A model generated the notes under the pieces. It ran no database searches, was not told the DNA's origin, and was given only the letters and a program-made list of their open reading frames with translations. From Candidatus Bathyarchaeota archaeon (GTDB taxonomy: Archaea; Thermoproteota; Bathyarchaeia; Bathyarchaeales; UBA233), in NCBI GenBank assembly GCA_004376975.1, contig SOJA01000125.1, positions 1 through 21,795 of the forward strand: a stretch of DNA of 21,795 nucleotides. Direction: 5' to 3'. A program made the translations under genes and the position numbers. Of this stretch, positions 13,303 through 21,577 are shown piece by piece. The stretch's first letter is position 1. Every line of letters starts with the position of its first letter.

Positions 13303-14238
13303 TTATATTTTTCCGTACAGTGCCAAATTAGACGCACTGTTTGACACCAGTTTGAGATATCGTTCCCAGTCTTCATCTATCCATTTTTGAATTTTCTTAA
13401 CGCCATCTTCCGTTAACTTGCGGAATCTACCTTGCAAGGTCAAATATTCTTTAACGGGTTTTCGTTTTGTCTTATCCATCAGTCCATCGCTTGGAGAATT
13501 GAGTTTAAACTTTCCATGCTCGATTTCAAAAAGCGCCCACATGCCAGTTTGAACTGCCAGTCGTCCAAGTTCCACAGTTTTACTTGTGTCGTAACGCCAA
13601 CCAGTTGGACATGGCGTCAATATATGAATGAACTTCGTCCCTTTGATTCCCTTAGCCTTTTTAACCTTTGTTACAAAGTCCATTGGATAGGATGGGCAGG
13701 CTGTAGCAATATATGGTATTCTATGTGCCGCCATAATAAAGGGCATGTCTTTCTTCCGTTCTTTCTTCCCTGTGGGAGTGGTGGTTGTCCATGCACCATA
13801 GGGGGTTGCACCGCTTCTTTGTACTCCTGTGTTCCCATAGGCCTCGTTATCATAACAAATGTAAATGAAGTTTGTTCCCCTTTCAGCCGCCCCGGACAAA
13901 GCCTGTATGCCTATGTCAAAGGTTCCACCGTCTCCCGCCCATCCAATAACTGTTACATCCTTAACATTTCGTTTACGCAATGCTGCAACTACACCAGATG
14001 CTGTAGCAGCTGCCGCCTCAAAAATTATGTTTTGAACGGGAACTGCAAAGGAAGTAAACGGGTAGGGTCCTGGAATAACTGAAGAGCAACATGCTGGAAC
14101 AACCATGATTACTTTGTTTCCCAAAGCCTTAAAAAGCAAGCGAAGCGCGATAGATGGACCGCAACCAGCACATGCAATGTGACCCTTGAGTAGATATTCC
14201 TCTTTTGGAAGCTCCTTTGTTGATACCATTATCTTCAC
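13303..14238 (-). CDS. porB: Pyruvate:ferredoxin oxidoreductase, beta subunit
   Basis: The thiamine-diphosphate-binding subunit of POR, which interconverts pyruvate and acetyl-CoA + CO2 with ferredoxin. The 311 residues include C23-A-G-C26 and C50/C51 plus a later T-P-C-P-T-G-W-R-Y Cys, the [4Fe-4S] ligand set of this subunit. The TPP/Mg motif is W-A-G-D-G-G-T-F-D-I-G (about 99-109), and C-Y-D-N-E-A-Y-x-N-T-G-x-Q-R-S-G-A-T-P (about 133-151) is typical of POR rather than KOR. Its ATG overlaps the porA stop (ATGA), so the two are translationally coupled. It is the last gene of the por cluster. Confidence 0.94.
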   Translation of the reverse strand: MKIMVSTKELPKEEYLLKGHIACAGCGPSIALRLLFKALGNKVIMVVPACCSSVIPGPYPFTSFAVPVQNIIFEAAAATASGVVAALRKRNVKDVTVIGWAGDGGTFDIGIQALSGAAERGTNFIYICYDNEAYGNTGVQRSGATPYGAWTTTTPTGKKERKKDMPFIMAAHRIPYIATACPSYPMDFVTKVKKAKGIKGTKFIHILTPCPTGWRYDTSKTVELGRLAVQTGMWALFEIEHGKFKLNSPSDGLMDKTKRKPVKEYLTLQGRFRKLTEDGVKKIQKWIDEDWERYLKLVSNSASNLALYGKI

Positions 14239-15413
14239 TCTCTTAAATCAATCCATACAGTTTCCTTTTCAACTCTACCTCTTCGCATCCATTCCGCTGA
14301 TTTTTTAGCGATCTTTTCGATAGTTTTGAAGGTTACGTCTCTTCCTCCCAAGCCTGCAATAAAACCTGCAATTAACGGTTGGTCTTTTTGATTATAAAGT
14401 GAAGCCTTTGTTTCTTCAGCAAGAAAGCCTTCCATCCCTAAGGATATGCCACGGTCTATTATTGCGAACAGCTGTGTGTTTTCTGCAAGTTTTCTAATTT
14501 CTTCCTTCGGAAATGGACGGAAAACTCGAACTCTTGCGGAACCTACTTTCAAGCCTTCGTTGCGTAGGTTGTCCACAGTTATTTTGGCCTCGCTTCCCAT
14601 GGTTCCAATAGTCAGCAGTATTAAATCTGCATCTTCACATTTGTACTTTTCAATTAGTCCATGATGTTCAAAACCGAAGTATTTACCGTATTCCTTGTCG
14701 ATTTCTGGAATAAGTTGCTTAGCATTTTCCATGGCTTCCTGCATCATGTAACGAAATTCCATATACCACTCTGATGACACTATGTTTGCATGCGACAACG
14801 GGTTGTTAACGTCTAAAAGCCACTTAGGCCTATAAGATGGCAGAAAATCATCAATTTTTCTTTGATCGGGCAGTTTCACAGGCATATAAGTATGTGACAG
14901 AATGAAGGCTTCAAGGCATATCATAACTGGCAAAAGAACTCGTTCATTCTCACAAAGTTTATAGGCTTGAATTATTGTGTCGAAAACCTCTTGATTATCG
15001 GCACAATAAAACTGTATCCATCCAGTGTCACGCTGGGACATAGAATCTGTATGATCCGCCCATATGTTCCAACCAGGTCCTAAGGTACGATTAACAACAG
15101 GCATGACTATGGGTAATCTCGAACCAGAAGCCCAATGCAAAGGCTCATGCATAAGCACTAATCCGTGAGACGCGGTTGCCGTAAAAGTTCTGACTCCTGT
15201 AGCTGCTGCACCTATGCATGCTGCCATAGCGCTGTGTTCAGATTCCACGCGAATATATTCAGCGTCCAATTCTCCGCTTTCAACTAACTCAGCTATTCTC
15301 TCAACTATGGTTGTTTGAGGCGTTATCGGGTAGGCAGCGATAACTTGAACTCTTGCAGCTTTTGCTGCGTAAGCTGCAATATGATTTGCTGTGTCGATCA
15401 CTGTTTGTGCCAT
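14235..15413 (-). CDS. porA: Pyruvate:ferredoxin oxidoreductase, alpha subunit
   Basis: The 392-residue alpha subunit of the four-part archaeal POR. It contains the pyrimidine-binding domain of the TPP site and the transketolase-C-like domain. Signatures are A-A-Y-P-I-T-P-Q-T-T-I-V-E (26-38), V-E-S-E-H-S-A-M-A-A (56-65) with the catalytic-site Glu region, and N-R-T-L-G-P-G-W-N-I-W-x-D-H-x-D-S-M-S-Q-R-D-T-G-W-I-Q, which matches pyruvate-specific enzymes well. The start ATG at 15413 has GGAGG 5-8 nt upstream, within the last porD codons, with only 1 nt between the genes. It could also act on other 2-oxoacids, but POR is the best fit. Confidence 0.94.
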   Translation of the reverse strand: MAQTVIDTANHIAAYAAKAARVQVIAAYPITPQTTIVERIAELVESGELDAEYIRVESEHSAMAACIGAAATGVRTFTATASHGLVLMHEPLHWASGSRLPIVMPVVNRTLGPGWNIWADHTDSMSQRDTGWIQFYCADNQEVFDTIIQAYKLCENERVLLPVMICLEAFILSHTYMPVKLPDQRKIDDFLPSYRPKWLLDVNNPLSHANIVSSEWYMEFRYMMQEAMENAKQLIPEIDKEYGKYFGFEHHGLIEKYKCEDADLILLTIGTMGSEAKITVDNLRNEGLKVGSARVRVFRPFPKEEIRKLAENTQLFAIIDRGISLGMEGFLAEETKASLYNQKDQPLIAGFIAGLGGRDVTFKTIEKIAKKSAEWMRRGRVEKETVWIDLRE

Positions 15414-15414
15414 C

Positions 15415-15699
15415 TTATTCCTCCTCCCTTTGCATAGTTATCGCTTTAACTGGGCACTCGTTGGCACATATCCCGCAACCTTTGCAGTAGTCATAATCTA
15501 TTTCTGGAGAATCATCTTCTTGACGTGTTATGGCTCCATCTGGGCAGTAAACCCAGCAAAGCGTGCACTGTATACATTTTGAATAATCGATTACGGGGCG
15601 AAAAGTTCTCCAAAACCCAGTTTTTCCTACGCTACCAACAGTTGGAACGGATAATATTGTGACAGGCATTTCTTTACGGGTTTTTGGAATAACAACCAT
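15415..15699 (-). CDS. porD: Pyruvate:ferredoxin oxidoreductase, delta (ferredoxin-like) subunit
   Basis: A small 2[4Fe-4S] electron-transfer subunit. Two C-x2-C-x2-C-x3-C-P clusters are visible: C-I-Q-C-T-L-C-W-V-Y-C-P and C-K-G-C-G-I-C-A-N-E-C-P. The N-terminal part, with G-S-V-G-K-T-G-x-W-R-T-x-R-P, is typical of PorD. Two starts are possible. ATG at 15711 overlaps the porC stop. ATG at 15699 has GGTGA 5 nt upstream, and I prefer this one (94 residues). It passes electrons from the TPP site in porB to soluble ferredoxin. It sits in the common order gamma-delta-alpha-beta. Confidence 0.94.
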   Translation of the reverse strand: MVVIPKTRKEMPVTILSVPTVGSVGKTGFWRTFRPVIDYSKCIQCTLCWVYCPDGAITRQEDDSPEIDYDYCKGCGICANECPVKAITMQREEE

Positions 15700-15704
15700 T
15701 AACT

Positions 15705-16262
15705 TCACCATCCCTTTATTAATCGTTCATGAGCAAGTTCCGCTGCCTTGGCGTTTTTTTCTCCAGTGCTTCCAGACCATGTTTCTCTTATGGTTTTTAA
15801 AAAACTCTTTAACTTAACTTCGCCTGTTGCTTTAGCAAATGCCCCCATAATCGCAGTATTGACAACTGGAAATCCGGCGACAAGCAATCCTAGTTCAATT
15901 GCAATTCCAGTTGCGTCAACAGTAGCTGTTCGCCAGCCGTTTAAGTTGATCTCTGTAGGCTTTTTTGCTGTATTCATGATAATTACACCGTCTTTTTTCA
16001 AGCCTTCGGTTACATCCACAACTCGCATGAGGTTAGGCGACAGAATTATCACGTAGTCTGGATTGTAAATTTGGCTGTGCATAAGTATTAGCCTGTCACT
16101 TATTCTCGCGAAGGCTTTTACGGGAGCTCCTCGCCGTTCCGCTCCGAAATGTGGAAATGCTTGAACCCATTTGCCTTCAAGGAAGGCAGCATGAGCCAGC
16201 AATTGAGCAGCTGTAACGGCTCCCTGTCCGCCACGACCGTGAATTCTAATCTCCTTAAGCAA
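15705..16262 (-). CDS. porC: Pyruvate:ferredoxin oxidoreductase, gamma subunit
   Basis: The gamma subunit, 185 residues from the TTG at 16262. It opens with [18 protein letters not shown], the diagnostic glycine-rich start of this family. It also has [18 protein letters not shown] and ends in the usual helical region. AGGAGG (complement of 16268-16273) lies 5 nt before the TTG. The open frame extends to an ATG at 16328, but that adds 22 residues not typical of the family and overlaps the DUF2070 gene by 8 nt, so I reject the longer form. It is the first por gene after the DUF2070 gene, and the two may share a transcript. Confidence 0.93.
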   Translation of the reverse strand: MLKEIRIHGRGGQGAVTAAQLLAHAAFLEGKWVQAFPHFGAERRGAPVKAFARISDRLILMHSQIYNPDYVIILSPNLMRVVDVTEGLKKDGVIIMNTAKKPTEINLNGWRTATVDATGIAIELGLLVAGFPVVNTAIMGAFAKATGEVKLKSFLKTIRETWSGSTGEKNAKAAELAHERLIKGW

Positions 16263-16267
16263 GACTT

Positions 16268-16273
16268 CCTCCT
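16268..16273 (-). promoter_or_regulatory. AGGAGG ribosome-binding site for porC
   Basis: A perfect AGGAGG on the minus strand lies 5 nt before the TTG at 16262. It fixes the porC start there rather than at the upstream ATG at 16328. Confidence 0.6.
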
Positions 16274-16320
16274 TCTGCTCAGAAGTGAAAGGTGAACAGT
16301 CCAACCTTATTAGCGTTAGG

Positions 16321-18123
16321 TTAGACAAACATAAAAAACAACATCAGAAATAAGCCTGCAGCTGAAAAAATAGGTATAACAGTCTTCTTCGCTTTTTGAA
16401 GAACCCTATCGGTGAGGAGACATAACATCTCCAACTTCTTTGCTCCAATGACCTTCACGTTAGGAACTACTATGCTACGTTCCGCAGCTTTCGCAGGTTC
16501 TAGATTAGATAAAGCATCAAGTGTAACCTTTTTAATGTAGCCAATTATTTTTTCATGTTCTATGGCTTCACCTATCGGGCGGTATCCGCGCTCACTTAGT
16601 ATTACGGCATTTACTGAATGCGTGTCTGTGGTGAAAACTTCACCTTCGTTTATGCCTAAGGATTTGAGGGTTGAAAGAATTCTTTCACGCAACCCAGAAA
16701 CCATGTTGTTGCCATCAATAACTACATAAGCAGTTTTCTGTTCACAAACCTTGACCACGACCACGGTGATGCCTCCAGGTCCCATACCATCTTCGAGACT
16801 TAAGCCCCTGGGCTTAAATGTTGCAGCACCAACTTCAAAAGGAGACAACCGTAGAGATGATGTCTGATCTAAGCAGCTAGCTGCAGCTGCTTTCAGCGCG
16901 TTCAAAGCTTCTTCCATGGTTATTGTTCCATTGATGCTGTTGTGGGCGTTGATAACAGCACAGTGTGTCAGCCCATTCTTCTCTGCTTCTTCGTAAACAA
17001 ACAAACCTATTTCCTGCGGTAGATCTTCAGTTGTTCTCGGAGCGAGAGTCAATGAAAGAAAACCGAACCTGCCGAAAACTTGGCAGCATGCAGTAGCCAA
17101 ACCATTGTCAACCTTAATAAAGGGTGTCGCTTTTTCTTCTGAAGCCTCAAAGTTTGAGGACTCGATCACATGTTTGATTAATTTCTGGTTTTGCATTTGA
17201 GAAGCTAGGTCGAGTTCATGACCAAGCAAGCCGTGGGGAATACATGCAACACAGTTAAGTTCCTTTTCTAAAGCGGCTTTTAGCATAGAGGGTAAAAGAC
17301 TGCTTCCGACATTTTTAAAGGGGCCAGGATGAACAGAAGGAATGATTATTACTGCTTTAGGTTTGGAAGTATCAAACTTTATCAAGGAAACTTCTACGTC
17401 TTGTTCTTCACCTAACTGTTCAAGGAACTCTTCAAAAGGAGCATTTTGACCTACTATCCAATCAAGCAAGAAAGCCTTGAAAAGGGATAATGAAGAGATT
17501 CCAAGTGTTTGCTCACCTACACGGTTCAATAGGAAAATGAAAAGGAAACTCGAAAGAATGCTCACAGATGATGAGAAAATGAAGAATAGAAATATGAGCA
17601 AGTAGTCGATCTCTGCCAAAAATATCATGAAGGGAATTATACAAGGAAAAGGTTGAAGAAGAGAAGCCATCAAAAGCCGTTTAGAACTTATAGAGGATGT
17701 TGAGTTGAATACTATCAAGCGTAGGATTAGCACGGCTGAGTATCCAAAGAACAAAAGCCTAACCAGCATTGTGATAGCAACGCCTACAAAAATGAACAAA
17801 AGCCATAAAACCCAACAACAAAAGGAAAGAGCTGTAGTTCTTCTTAAATCATATATCTGATCTTTTCCTAAGATCAGTATGCTCACAACGCAGTCAAAAA
17901 TCAGGTTTACAATGAATAGAGAAAGCCCTAGATGCAATCCTGTAATCAGTCCCTCAAATGAGGGAAAAAGAGTAACTGTGGAAAGGATTCCCCCACCTAG
18001 ACAAGATAACGCAAGAAGCAGAAGCACATTGCCTTGTGAAGGAAGCTTAAATAATGAAGAATATCGTTCGGCTACTTTATCCATTGATTGATTTAACGAA
18101 TCCTCAGCAACCACGCATATCAT
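16321..18123 (-). CDS. DUF2070 family membrane protein
   Basis: An archaeal conserved membrane protein of unknown function, 600 residues from the ATG at 18123. About six or seven N-terminal membrane segments span roughly residues 32-200. A large soluble domain (about 225-575) follows, and one C-terminal membrane helix ([13 protein letters not shown]) ends the protein. The soluble part has conserved-looking polar motifs: S-V-H-P-G-P-F (263-269), N-A-H-N-S (392-396), D-G-N-N-M (470-474) and T-D-T-H-S-V-N (499-505). These could form a metal-dependent hydrolase site (inference). Start codon options are GTG 18207, ATG 18123 and ATG 18084. A TATA box at 18157-18163 excludes 18207 and fits 18123 or 18084. 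porC begins 58 nt downstream. Confidence 0.85.
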   Translation of the reverse strand: MICVVAEDSLNQSMDKVAERYSSLFKLPSQGNVLLLLALSCLGGGILSTVTLFPSFEGLITGLHLGLSLFIVNLIFDCVVSILILGKDQIYDLRRTTALSFCCWVLWLLFIFVGVAITMLVRLLFFGYSAVLILRLIVFNSTSSISSKRLLMASLLQPFPCIIPFMIFLAEIDYLLIFLFFIFSSSVSILSSFLFIFLLNRVGEQTLGISSLSLFKAFLLDWIVGQNAPFEEFLEQLGEEQDVEVSLIKFDTSKPKAVIIIPSVHPGPFKNVGSSLLPSMLKAALEKELNCVACIPHGLLGHELDLASQMQNQKLIKHVIESSNFEASEEKATPFIKVDNGLATACCQVFGRFGFLSLTLAPRTTEDLPQEIGLFVYEEAEKNGLTHCAVINAHNSINGTITMEEALNALKAAAASCLDQTSSLRLSPFEVGAATFKPRGLSLEDGMGPGGITVVVVKVCEQKTAYVVIDGNNMVSGLRERILSTLKSLGINEGEVFTTDTHSVNAVILSERGYRPIGEAIEHEKIIGYIKKVTLDALSNLEPAKAAERSIVVPNVKVIGAKKLEMLCLLTDRVLQKAKKTVIPIFSAAGLFLMLFFMFV

Positions 18124-18156
18124 CTCAGATGAGTTTTTATGAGAGAATATCAAGCA

Positions 18157-18163
18157 TATTAAA
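18157..18163 (-). promoter_or_regulatory. TATA box for DUF2070 (and possibly por) transcription
   Basis: The minus strand reads CTTTAATATG. Transcription would start near 18134, about 11 nt before the ATG at 18123. No other clear promoter is seen between DUF2070 and porC. Confidence 0.4.
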
Positions 18164-18333
18164 GTGTTGCGAAAAGTAGCACAAACACCGCTAACTGCTA
18201 AGAACACATTAAAAACAAGTATTACAGTGGGCGCCTTGTTATTTTAACATGAAAACTGAAAAATCGGGGATCACAAGGCCAAAACAAGAATACCTTTCCA
18301 CGACGCTTTAATGTTCTCTCAGAAGGACAACTG

Positions 18334-18340
18334 TTTTATT
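18334..18340 (+). promoter_or_regulatory. TATA-like box for the LSm-like gene
   Basis: TTTTATT lies 33 nt before the ATG at 18373, which puts transcription start near 18362. The rest of the divergent gap 18208-18372 shows nothing else I can assign. Confidence 0.35.
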
Positions 18341-18372
18341 CTCGGAAGCTAATCTAACATTTTGCGAAGCCT

Positions 18373-18660
18373 ATGCCAGAACAGAGTCTACCTTTAACAA
18401 TATTTCACATGCTTGAGAAAAACCTAGGTAAGAATATACGGGTTATCTTGGATTCTTCCTATGGTTTTGAGGGAAGGTTGGCAGCGGTAACTCGTAAGCC
18501 ACCTGGAATATGGCTTTCAGACGCAGAAGCCGTCACAATGCGTGCGACGATAGCTCAACCTATACCTCAAGTTGCAAGTAGAGAAGAAAGGAGCGAAATA
18601 TTTGTACACCTCAACTCCGTACAGCGAATAGAAGTTCTGCATACCTCTTCTCGCCGTTAA
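18373..18660 (+). CDS. LSm-like (Sm fold) protein
   Basis: A 95-residue protein that fits a divergent Sm/LSm fold. An N-terminal helix (L-T-I-F-H-M-L-E-K, 8-16) precedes an Sm1-like part, L-G-K-N-I-R-V-I-L-D-S-S-Y-G-F-E-G-R-L-A (18-37). A linker rich in Ala and Pro follows, then the Sm2-like strand pair I-F-V-H-L-N-S-V-Q-R-I-E-V (about 76-88). The usual Sm2 core is I-R-G-x-x-I, and here R-G is replaced by L-N, so canonical uridine binding may be lost. If correct, it would form a ring and bind RNA, like archaeal SmAPs. It converges with Sec61-beta only 10 nt away. The assignment rests on pattern, not on strong identity. Confidence 0.55.
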   Translation: MPEQSLPLTIFHMLEKNLGKNIRVILDSSYGFEGRLAAVTRKPPGIWLSDAEAVTMRATIAQPIPQVASREERSEIFVHLNSVQRIEVLHTSSRR

Positions 18661-18670
18661 CCTTATCAAC

Positions 18671-18838
18671 CTAGAAAAACATGTGCGCCAGAACACATAC
18701 CACTACTAGCGCTATTGCAAAACCCACAAGTATTTCTGGCCTGACTTTAATGCCTTCGGTTTCCTCTTCAAAAAATCTGAGCAAACCGGCACTCGCAGCT
18801 GGCATTGGCGCTTCTTTCTTTTTCTTTTTCTTACTCAC
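18671..18838 (-). CDS. secG: Preprotein translocase subunit Sec61-beta (SecG)
   Basis: A 55-codon gene read on the minus strand from GTG at 18838 to TAG at 18671. The protein starts M-S-K followed by a run of lysines, then A-G-L-L-R-F-F-E-E-E-T-E-G-I-K-V-R-P-E-I, the hallmark of archaeal Sec61-beta. It ends with one tail-anchor membrane helix, I-L-V-G-F-A-I-A-L-V-V-V-C-V-L (36-50). It is the third, non-essential subunit of the SecYE-beta channel that receives SRP-targeted ribosomes. GGGGAT lies about 10 nt upstream of the start. Its size is normal for the family. It lies alone between the converging LSm-like gene and the divergent glyA. Confidence 0.92.
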   Translation of the reverse strand: MSKKKKKKEAPMPAASAGLLRFFEEETEGIKVRPEILVGFAIALVVVCVLAHMFF

Positions 18839-18899
18839 TTTTCTTTGATCCCCTTCGAATCTAGCAGTTAAACTGTATCTTATTAAGATTATTAATGTT

Positions 18900-18919
18900 A
18901 CTCTTCAAAGAGTTTTTAT
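18900..18919 (+). promoter_or_regulatory. glyA promoter with imperfect palindrome
   Basis: ACTCTTCAAAGAGT (18900-18913) is palindromic except at its centre and is followed directly by the TATA-like TTTTTATC (18912-18919). Transcription would begin near 18940, almost at the GTG/ATG starts of glyA. The repeat resembles the perfect palindrome at 8058-8073. Confidence 0.45.
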
Positions 18920-18937
18920 CTATGAAAAAATGATAGT

Positions 18938-20275
18938 GTGATACAAGAAGATGAGCAAATGGCAACTCCTCAAGATGAATATAATCACGTGTTCGACCTT
19001 CTTCAGAAACATCACAAATGGTTTCAAGAGTGCATCCCACTTATAGCAAGCGAAAACATTCCAAGTTCAGCTGTACGTGAAGCTCTTACAACGGATTTTG
19101 GAAATCGCTATGCAGAGGGATGGCCTGGAGAACGCGTTTATGCTGGCTGCCGCTTCATAGACCAAGTGGAGTTTAAATGCATTGAGCTCATGAAGAAGCT
19201 TTTCAATGCGCAGTTTGTGGATGTCAGACCTATTTCAGGTGTTGTAGCTAACTTGGTTGTTTACACTGCCTTTACAGAACCAGGCGATACTATGATGGCT
19301 CTGTCAATTCCAGCTGGCGGACACATCACAATGGGTAAGAAGAAGCTGGGGGGTACAGCTGGAGCTGTTCACGGTTTAGTTGTTGAATATCTGCCCTTAG
19401 ATTATGAAGAATTAACCATAGATGTTGATAGGGCGAAAAGTAGGATTGAAAAACTCGTAAGAGATGGCAGATCACCCAAACTTGTCATGTTTGGGGCGAG
19501 CGTTTTCCCATTCCCTCATCCAATAAAAGAGCTAGCTGACACTATTCATTCAGTCGGCGCAACAATCGGATATGACGCTGCACACGTGGCTGGACTTATT
19601 GGGGGTGGACAGTTTCAAGACCCGCTTAGAGAGGGAGCTGATGTTGTCAGCTTAAGCACGCACAAAACATTCTTTGGACCTCAACATGGCGGAGTCTTAT
19701 CATGGGAAAAAAATGCAGAAAAAATAAAACGAGCAGCCTTCCCAGGAATGTTAAGTAACCATCATTTACACGCGGTTGCAGGAGTTACAATTGCTTGTGC
19801 AGAACTGCTTGAATTCGGAAAGGAATATACAAGCCAGATAGTGAAAAACGCTAAAGTCTTAGGTCAAGCATTGTATGAAAGGGGATTCAATGTTTTGGCT
19901 GAACACAAGGGCTTCTCACAGTCTCATGTTATTTTAATAGACATAACGAAGCATGGCGATGGAGGCATGATCGAAGAAACTCTAGAGAAAGCGAACATAA
20001 TAATAAACAGAAACCTGCTTCCATGGGATATTAAGGAAGGAAGGCACTTCATGCATCCAGGCGGCATAAGACTGGGCGTCTCAGAGGTCACAAGGCTGGG
20101 AATGAAAGAGTCTGAAATGACTGAAATAGCAGAATTCATCAAACGAGTAATAATGGATAACGAAGCTCCGGAAAAGGTAAAGGCAGATGTAGTGGAATTC
20201 AAGAAAAGCTTCCAAAAAGTGCATTATTGCTTTGAAAACGCAACGGAAGCCTACAAATACATAAAAATCCGCTGA
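18938..20275 (+). CDS. glyA: Serine hydroxymethyltransferase
   Basis: A PLP enzyme interconverting serine and glycine while loading a C1 unit on a folate or pterin carrier. It has 445 residues from the GTG at 18938. An alternative ATG at 18959 (residue 8) precedes the conserved region. Motifs are I-A-S-E-N (37-41), R-Y-A-E-G-W-P-G-E-R-V-Y-A-G-C (57-71), D-A-A-H-V-A-G-L (213-220) and the PLP lysine K243 in S-T-H-K-T-F-F-G-P-Q-H-G-G. Bacterial and eukaryotic enzymes usually have T-T-T/S-H-K-T-L-R-G-P. The F-F-G-P-Q form is typical of archaea, whose enzymes often use tetrahydromethanopterin. The TATA box is so close that the GTG start would be leaderless. A flavodoxin-like gene follows 9 nt after the stop. 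Confidence 0.95.
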   Translation: MIQEDEQMATPQDEYNHVFDLLQKHHKWFQECIPLIASENIPSSAVREALTTDFGNRYAEGWPGERVYAGCRFIDQVEFKCIELMKKLFNAQFVDVRPISGVVANLVVYTAFTEPGDTMMALSIPAGGHITMGKKKLGGTAGAVHGLVVEYLPLDYEELTIDVDRAKSRIEKLVRDGRSPKLVMFGASVFPFPHPIKELADTIHSVGATIGYDAAHVAGLIGGGQFQDPLREGADVVSLSTHKTFFGPQHGGVLSWEKNAEKIKRAAFPGMLSNHHLHAVAGVTIACAELLEFGKEYTSQIVKNAKVLGQALYERGFNVLAEHKGFSQSHVILIDITKHGDGGMIEETLEKANIIINRNLLPWDIKEGRHFMHPGGIRLGVSEVTRLGMKESEMTEIAEFIKRVIMDNEAPEKVKADVVEFKKSFQKVHYCFENATEAYKYIKIR

Positions 20276-20284
20276 GCGGCAACG

Positions 20285-20887
20285 ATGAAAGCCTTAGGTC
20301 TGGCGTTCAGTGCAAGGAAGAGAGGCAACAGTTTAAACTGTGTGGAATACGTGCTAAAGAGGCTGAAGGAGCAGGGATTTGAAACATGGATTATTAACGC
20401 TTATGACTGCCAGATAGAACCTTGTAGTCATTGCAATTATGAGTGCTTCGCTCCTGAATTAAGAGGCAAAGATGAAGAATGCCCGATTCGAGATGATGTT
20501 AAAAGAATTTACGGCGAAATGAAAGAAGCAGACATCATTGTGCTTGCGGTTCCAACGTATAGTGGTAAACCGGCAAGTCTGTATTGTGCTTTTACGGAAA
20601 GAGGACAAGGAATAATCAAAAGCTCCAGAGAATTTGAACAATATGTGTCAGGGAAAATCATAGCATTAATCGTCATAGGAAACATCCCTGCTGGCGGTGA
20701 TCTTGCATATCACACGGTGATTTTAGATCATTATGAGTGTAAATGTCCCCCACCATCTTTATTGTTGCAGTCAGCGGAATGTGGTCAGAGTTCGGTTTTG
20801 GGAACGTTAGTTGAGGATGAGAAAGTTAAGGACAGACTAGACAACTTGGTGAAGCTAATGCTTGAACGATGGGATAGCAAGCGATAA
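20285..20887 (+). CDS. NADPH-dependent FMN reductase/flavodoxin-like protein with Cys cluster
   Basis: A 200-residue flavoprotein of the NADPH-dependent FMN reductase/iron-sulfur flavoprotein superfamily. The FMN phosphate loop is A-F-S-A-R-K-R-G-N-S-L-N (7-18). A cysteine group, C42, C47, C50, C54 and C66, precedes P-I-R-D-D (67-71). The second flavin loop is V-L-A-V-P-T-Y-S-G-K-P-A (about 85-96). The compact C-x2-C-x3-C spacing resembles but does not exactly match the C-x2-C-x2-C set of archaeal Isf proteins, so a [4Fe-4S] cluster is possible but unproven. Further Cys pairs (C-K-C-P) lie in the C-terminal third. It probably shares the glyA transcript. Its substrate is unknown. Confidence 0.82.
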   Translation: MKALGLAFSARKRGNSLNCVEYVLKRLKEQGFETWIINAYDCQIEPCSHCNYECFAPELRGKDEECPIRDDVKRIYGEMKEADIIVLAVPTYSGKPASLYCAFTERGQGIIKSSREFEQYVSGKIIALIVIGNIPAGGDLAYHTVILDHYECKCPPPSLLLQSAECGQSSVLGTLVEDEKVKDRLDNLVKLMLERWDSKR

Positions 20888-20992
20888 CATTGCAGGGTAC
20901 AATATGGACTGTTGGCATAGCAACCATTCCGTTGAGACTTTTCCCGAATTATTCCGTGAACATGAAATTCAAGGGTTTGTGTATCCTTTGTG

Positions 20993-21496
20993 TTAGTATT
21001 TGAATTTGCATTCGAAGATTTCTGGTCCTGTCTTCCAAGTACGGTTGGCGAAGTCGATGAATAGGGTGATATACCCGAGTTTTTTGAACCCCCTTTTGTA
21101 CAGGAATTTTAGTGTGCTTATGTTTCGTGCTACTGGCGCTATGTTGAGGTATTTCGCTCCCATTTTCTGGGCTTCAGAAATGGCTGTATCTATCAGTTTT
21201 GTTCCTATTCCTTTGCGACGGTATGCTTTGCTGACTATTAGAGGCTCTATTTCAGCTTCTTCACCTTTGAAGACTAGTCCGATGAGCCCAATGGCTTTAG
21301 AATCGTGAACAGCGACCCAAAGCTGGTTGGGTCCAACTGTAGCTAAGTGTTTGTCAAAGTAATCTTCTGGATGTTCTCCACCGATGGTTGGGTCTTGATA
21401 GATTTCACGATGCCACTTAGTCAGCTCCCTCCACAAGGCACGGCAGTGCTCTCTATCTCCGCCTTGATATTTCCGAATAGCAAATGATGGCGTCAT
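20993..21496 (-). CDS. GNAT-family N-acetyltransferase
   Basis: A second GNAT enzyme, 167 residues from the ATG at 21496. Residues 1-60 begin F-A-I-R-K-Y-Q-G-G-D and contain the acceptor-side helices. Motif A is P-L-I-V-S-K-A-Y-R-R-K-G-I-G-T-K-L-I-D (about 85-103) with the R-R-K-G-I-G pyrophosphate loop, and motif B has A-R-N-I-S-T-L-K-F-L-Y-K-R-G-F (about 122-136). The in-frame GTG at 21505 is less likely as a start, because GGTG at 21502-21505 would serve as the ribosome-binding site for the ATG. The substrate is unknown. It is not closely similar to the GNAT at 10948-11376. It shares a divergent promoter region with the MazG-like gene. Confidence 0.85.
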   Translation of the reverse strand: MTPSFAIRKYQGGDREHCRALWRELTKWHREIYQDPTIGGEHPEDYFDKHLATVGPNQLWVAVHDSKAIGLIGLVFKGEEAEIEPLIVSKAYRRKGIGTKLIDTAISEAQKMGAKYLNIAPVARNISTLKFLYKRGFKKLGYITLFIDFANRTWKTGPEIFECKFKY

Positions 21497-21532
21497 CTTG
21501 TACACCTGTATTGAGTTTGACTTTTTGTTTGT

Positions 21533-21540
21533 TTTAAATA
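21533..21540. promoter_or_regulatory. Bidirectional TATA-like box between GNAT and MazG-like genes
   Basis: TTTAAATA on the plus strand reads TATTTAAA on the minus strand. It lies 37 nt before the GNAT ATG (21496) and 38 nt before the MazG-like GTG (21578), so a single AT-rich element could position both transcription starts. Confidence 0.4.
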
Positions 21541-21577
21541 TTGCTTACACATTTTCAGAGAGCATGGGTGATGAAGT

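Noticed and set aside
13432..14082. 216-codon plus-strand open frame
   Set aside because: Entirely antisense to porB. The translation is Cys/Ser/Trp-rich with no recognisable domain, typical of a shadow frame.
16263..16328. Longer porC starting at ATG 16328
   Set aside because: It adds 22 residues not typical of the gamma subunit and overlaps the DUF2070 gene. AGGAGG points to TTG 16262.
20888..20997. 30-codon open frame after the flavodoxin-like gene
   Set aside because: No ribosome-binding site, no motif, and a composition like non-coding DNA. It runs into the converging GNAT gene.
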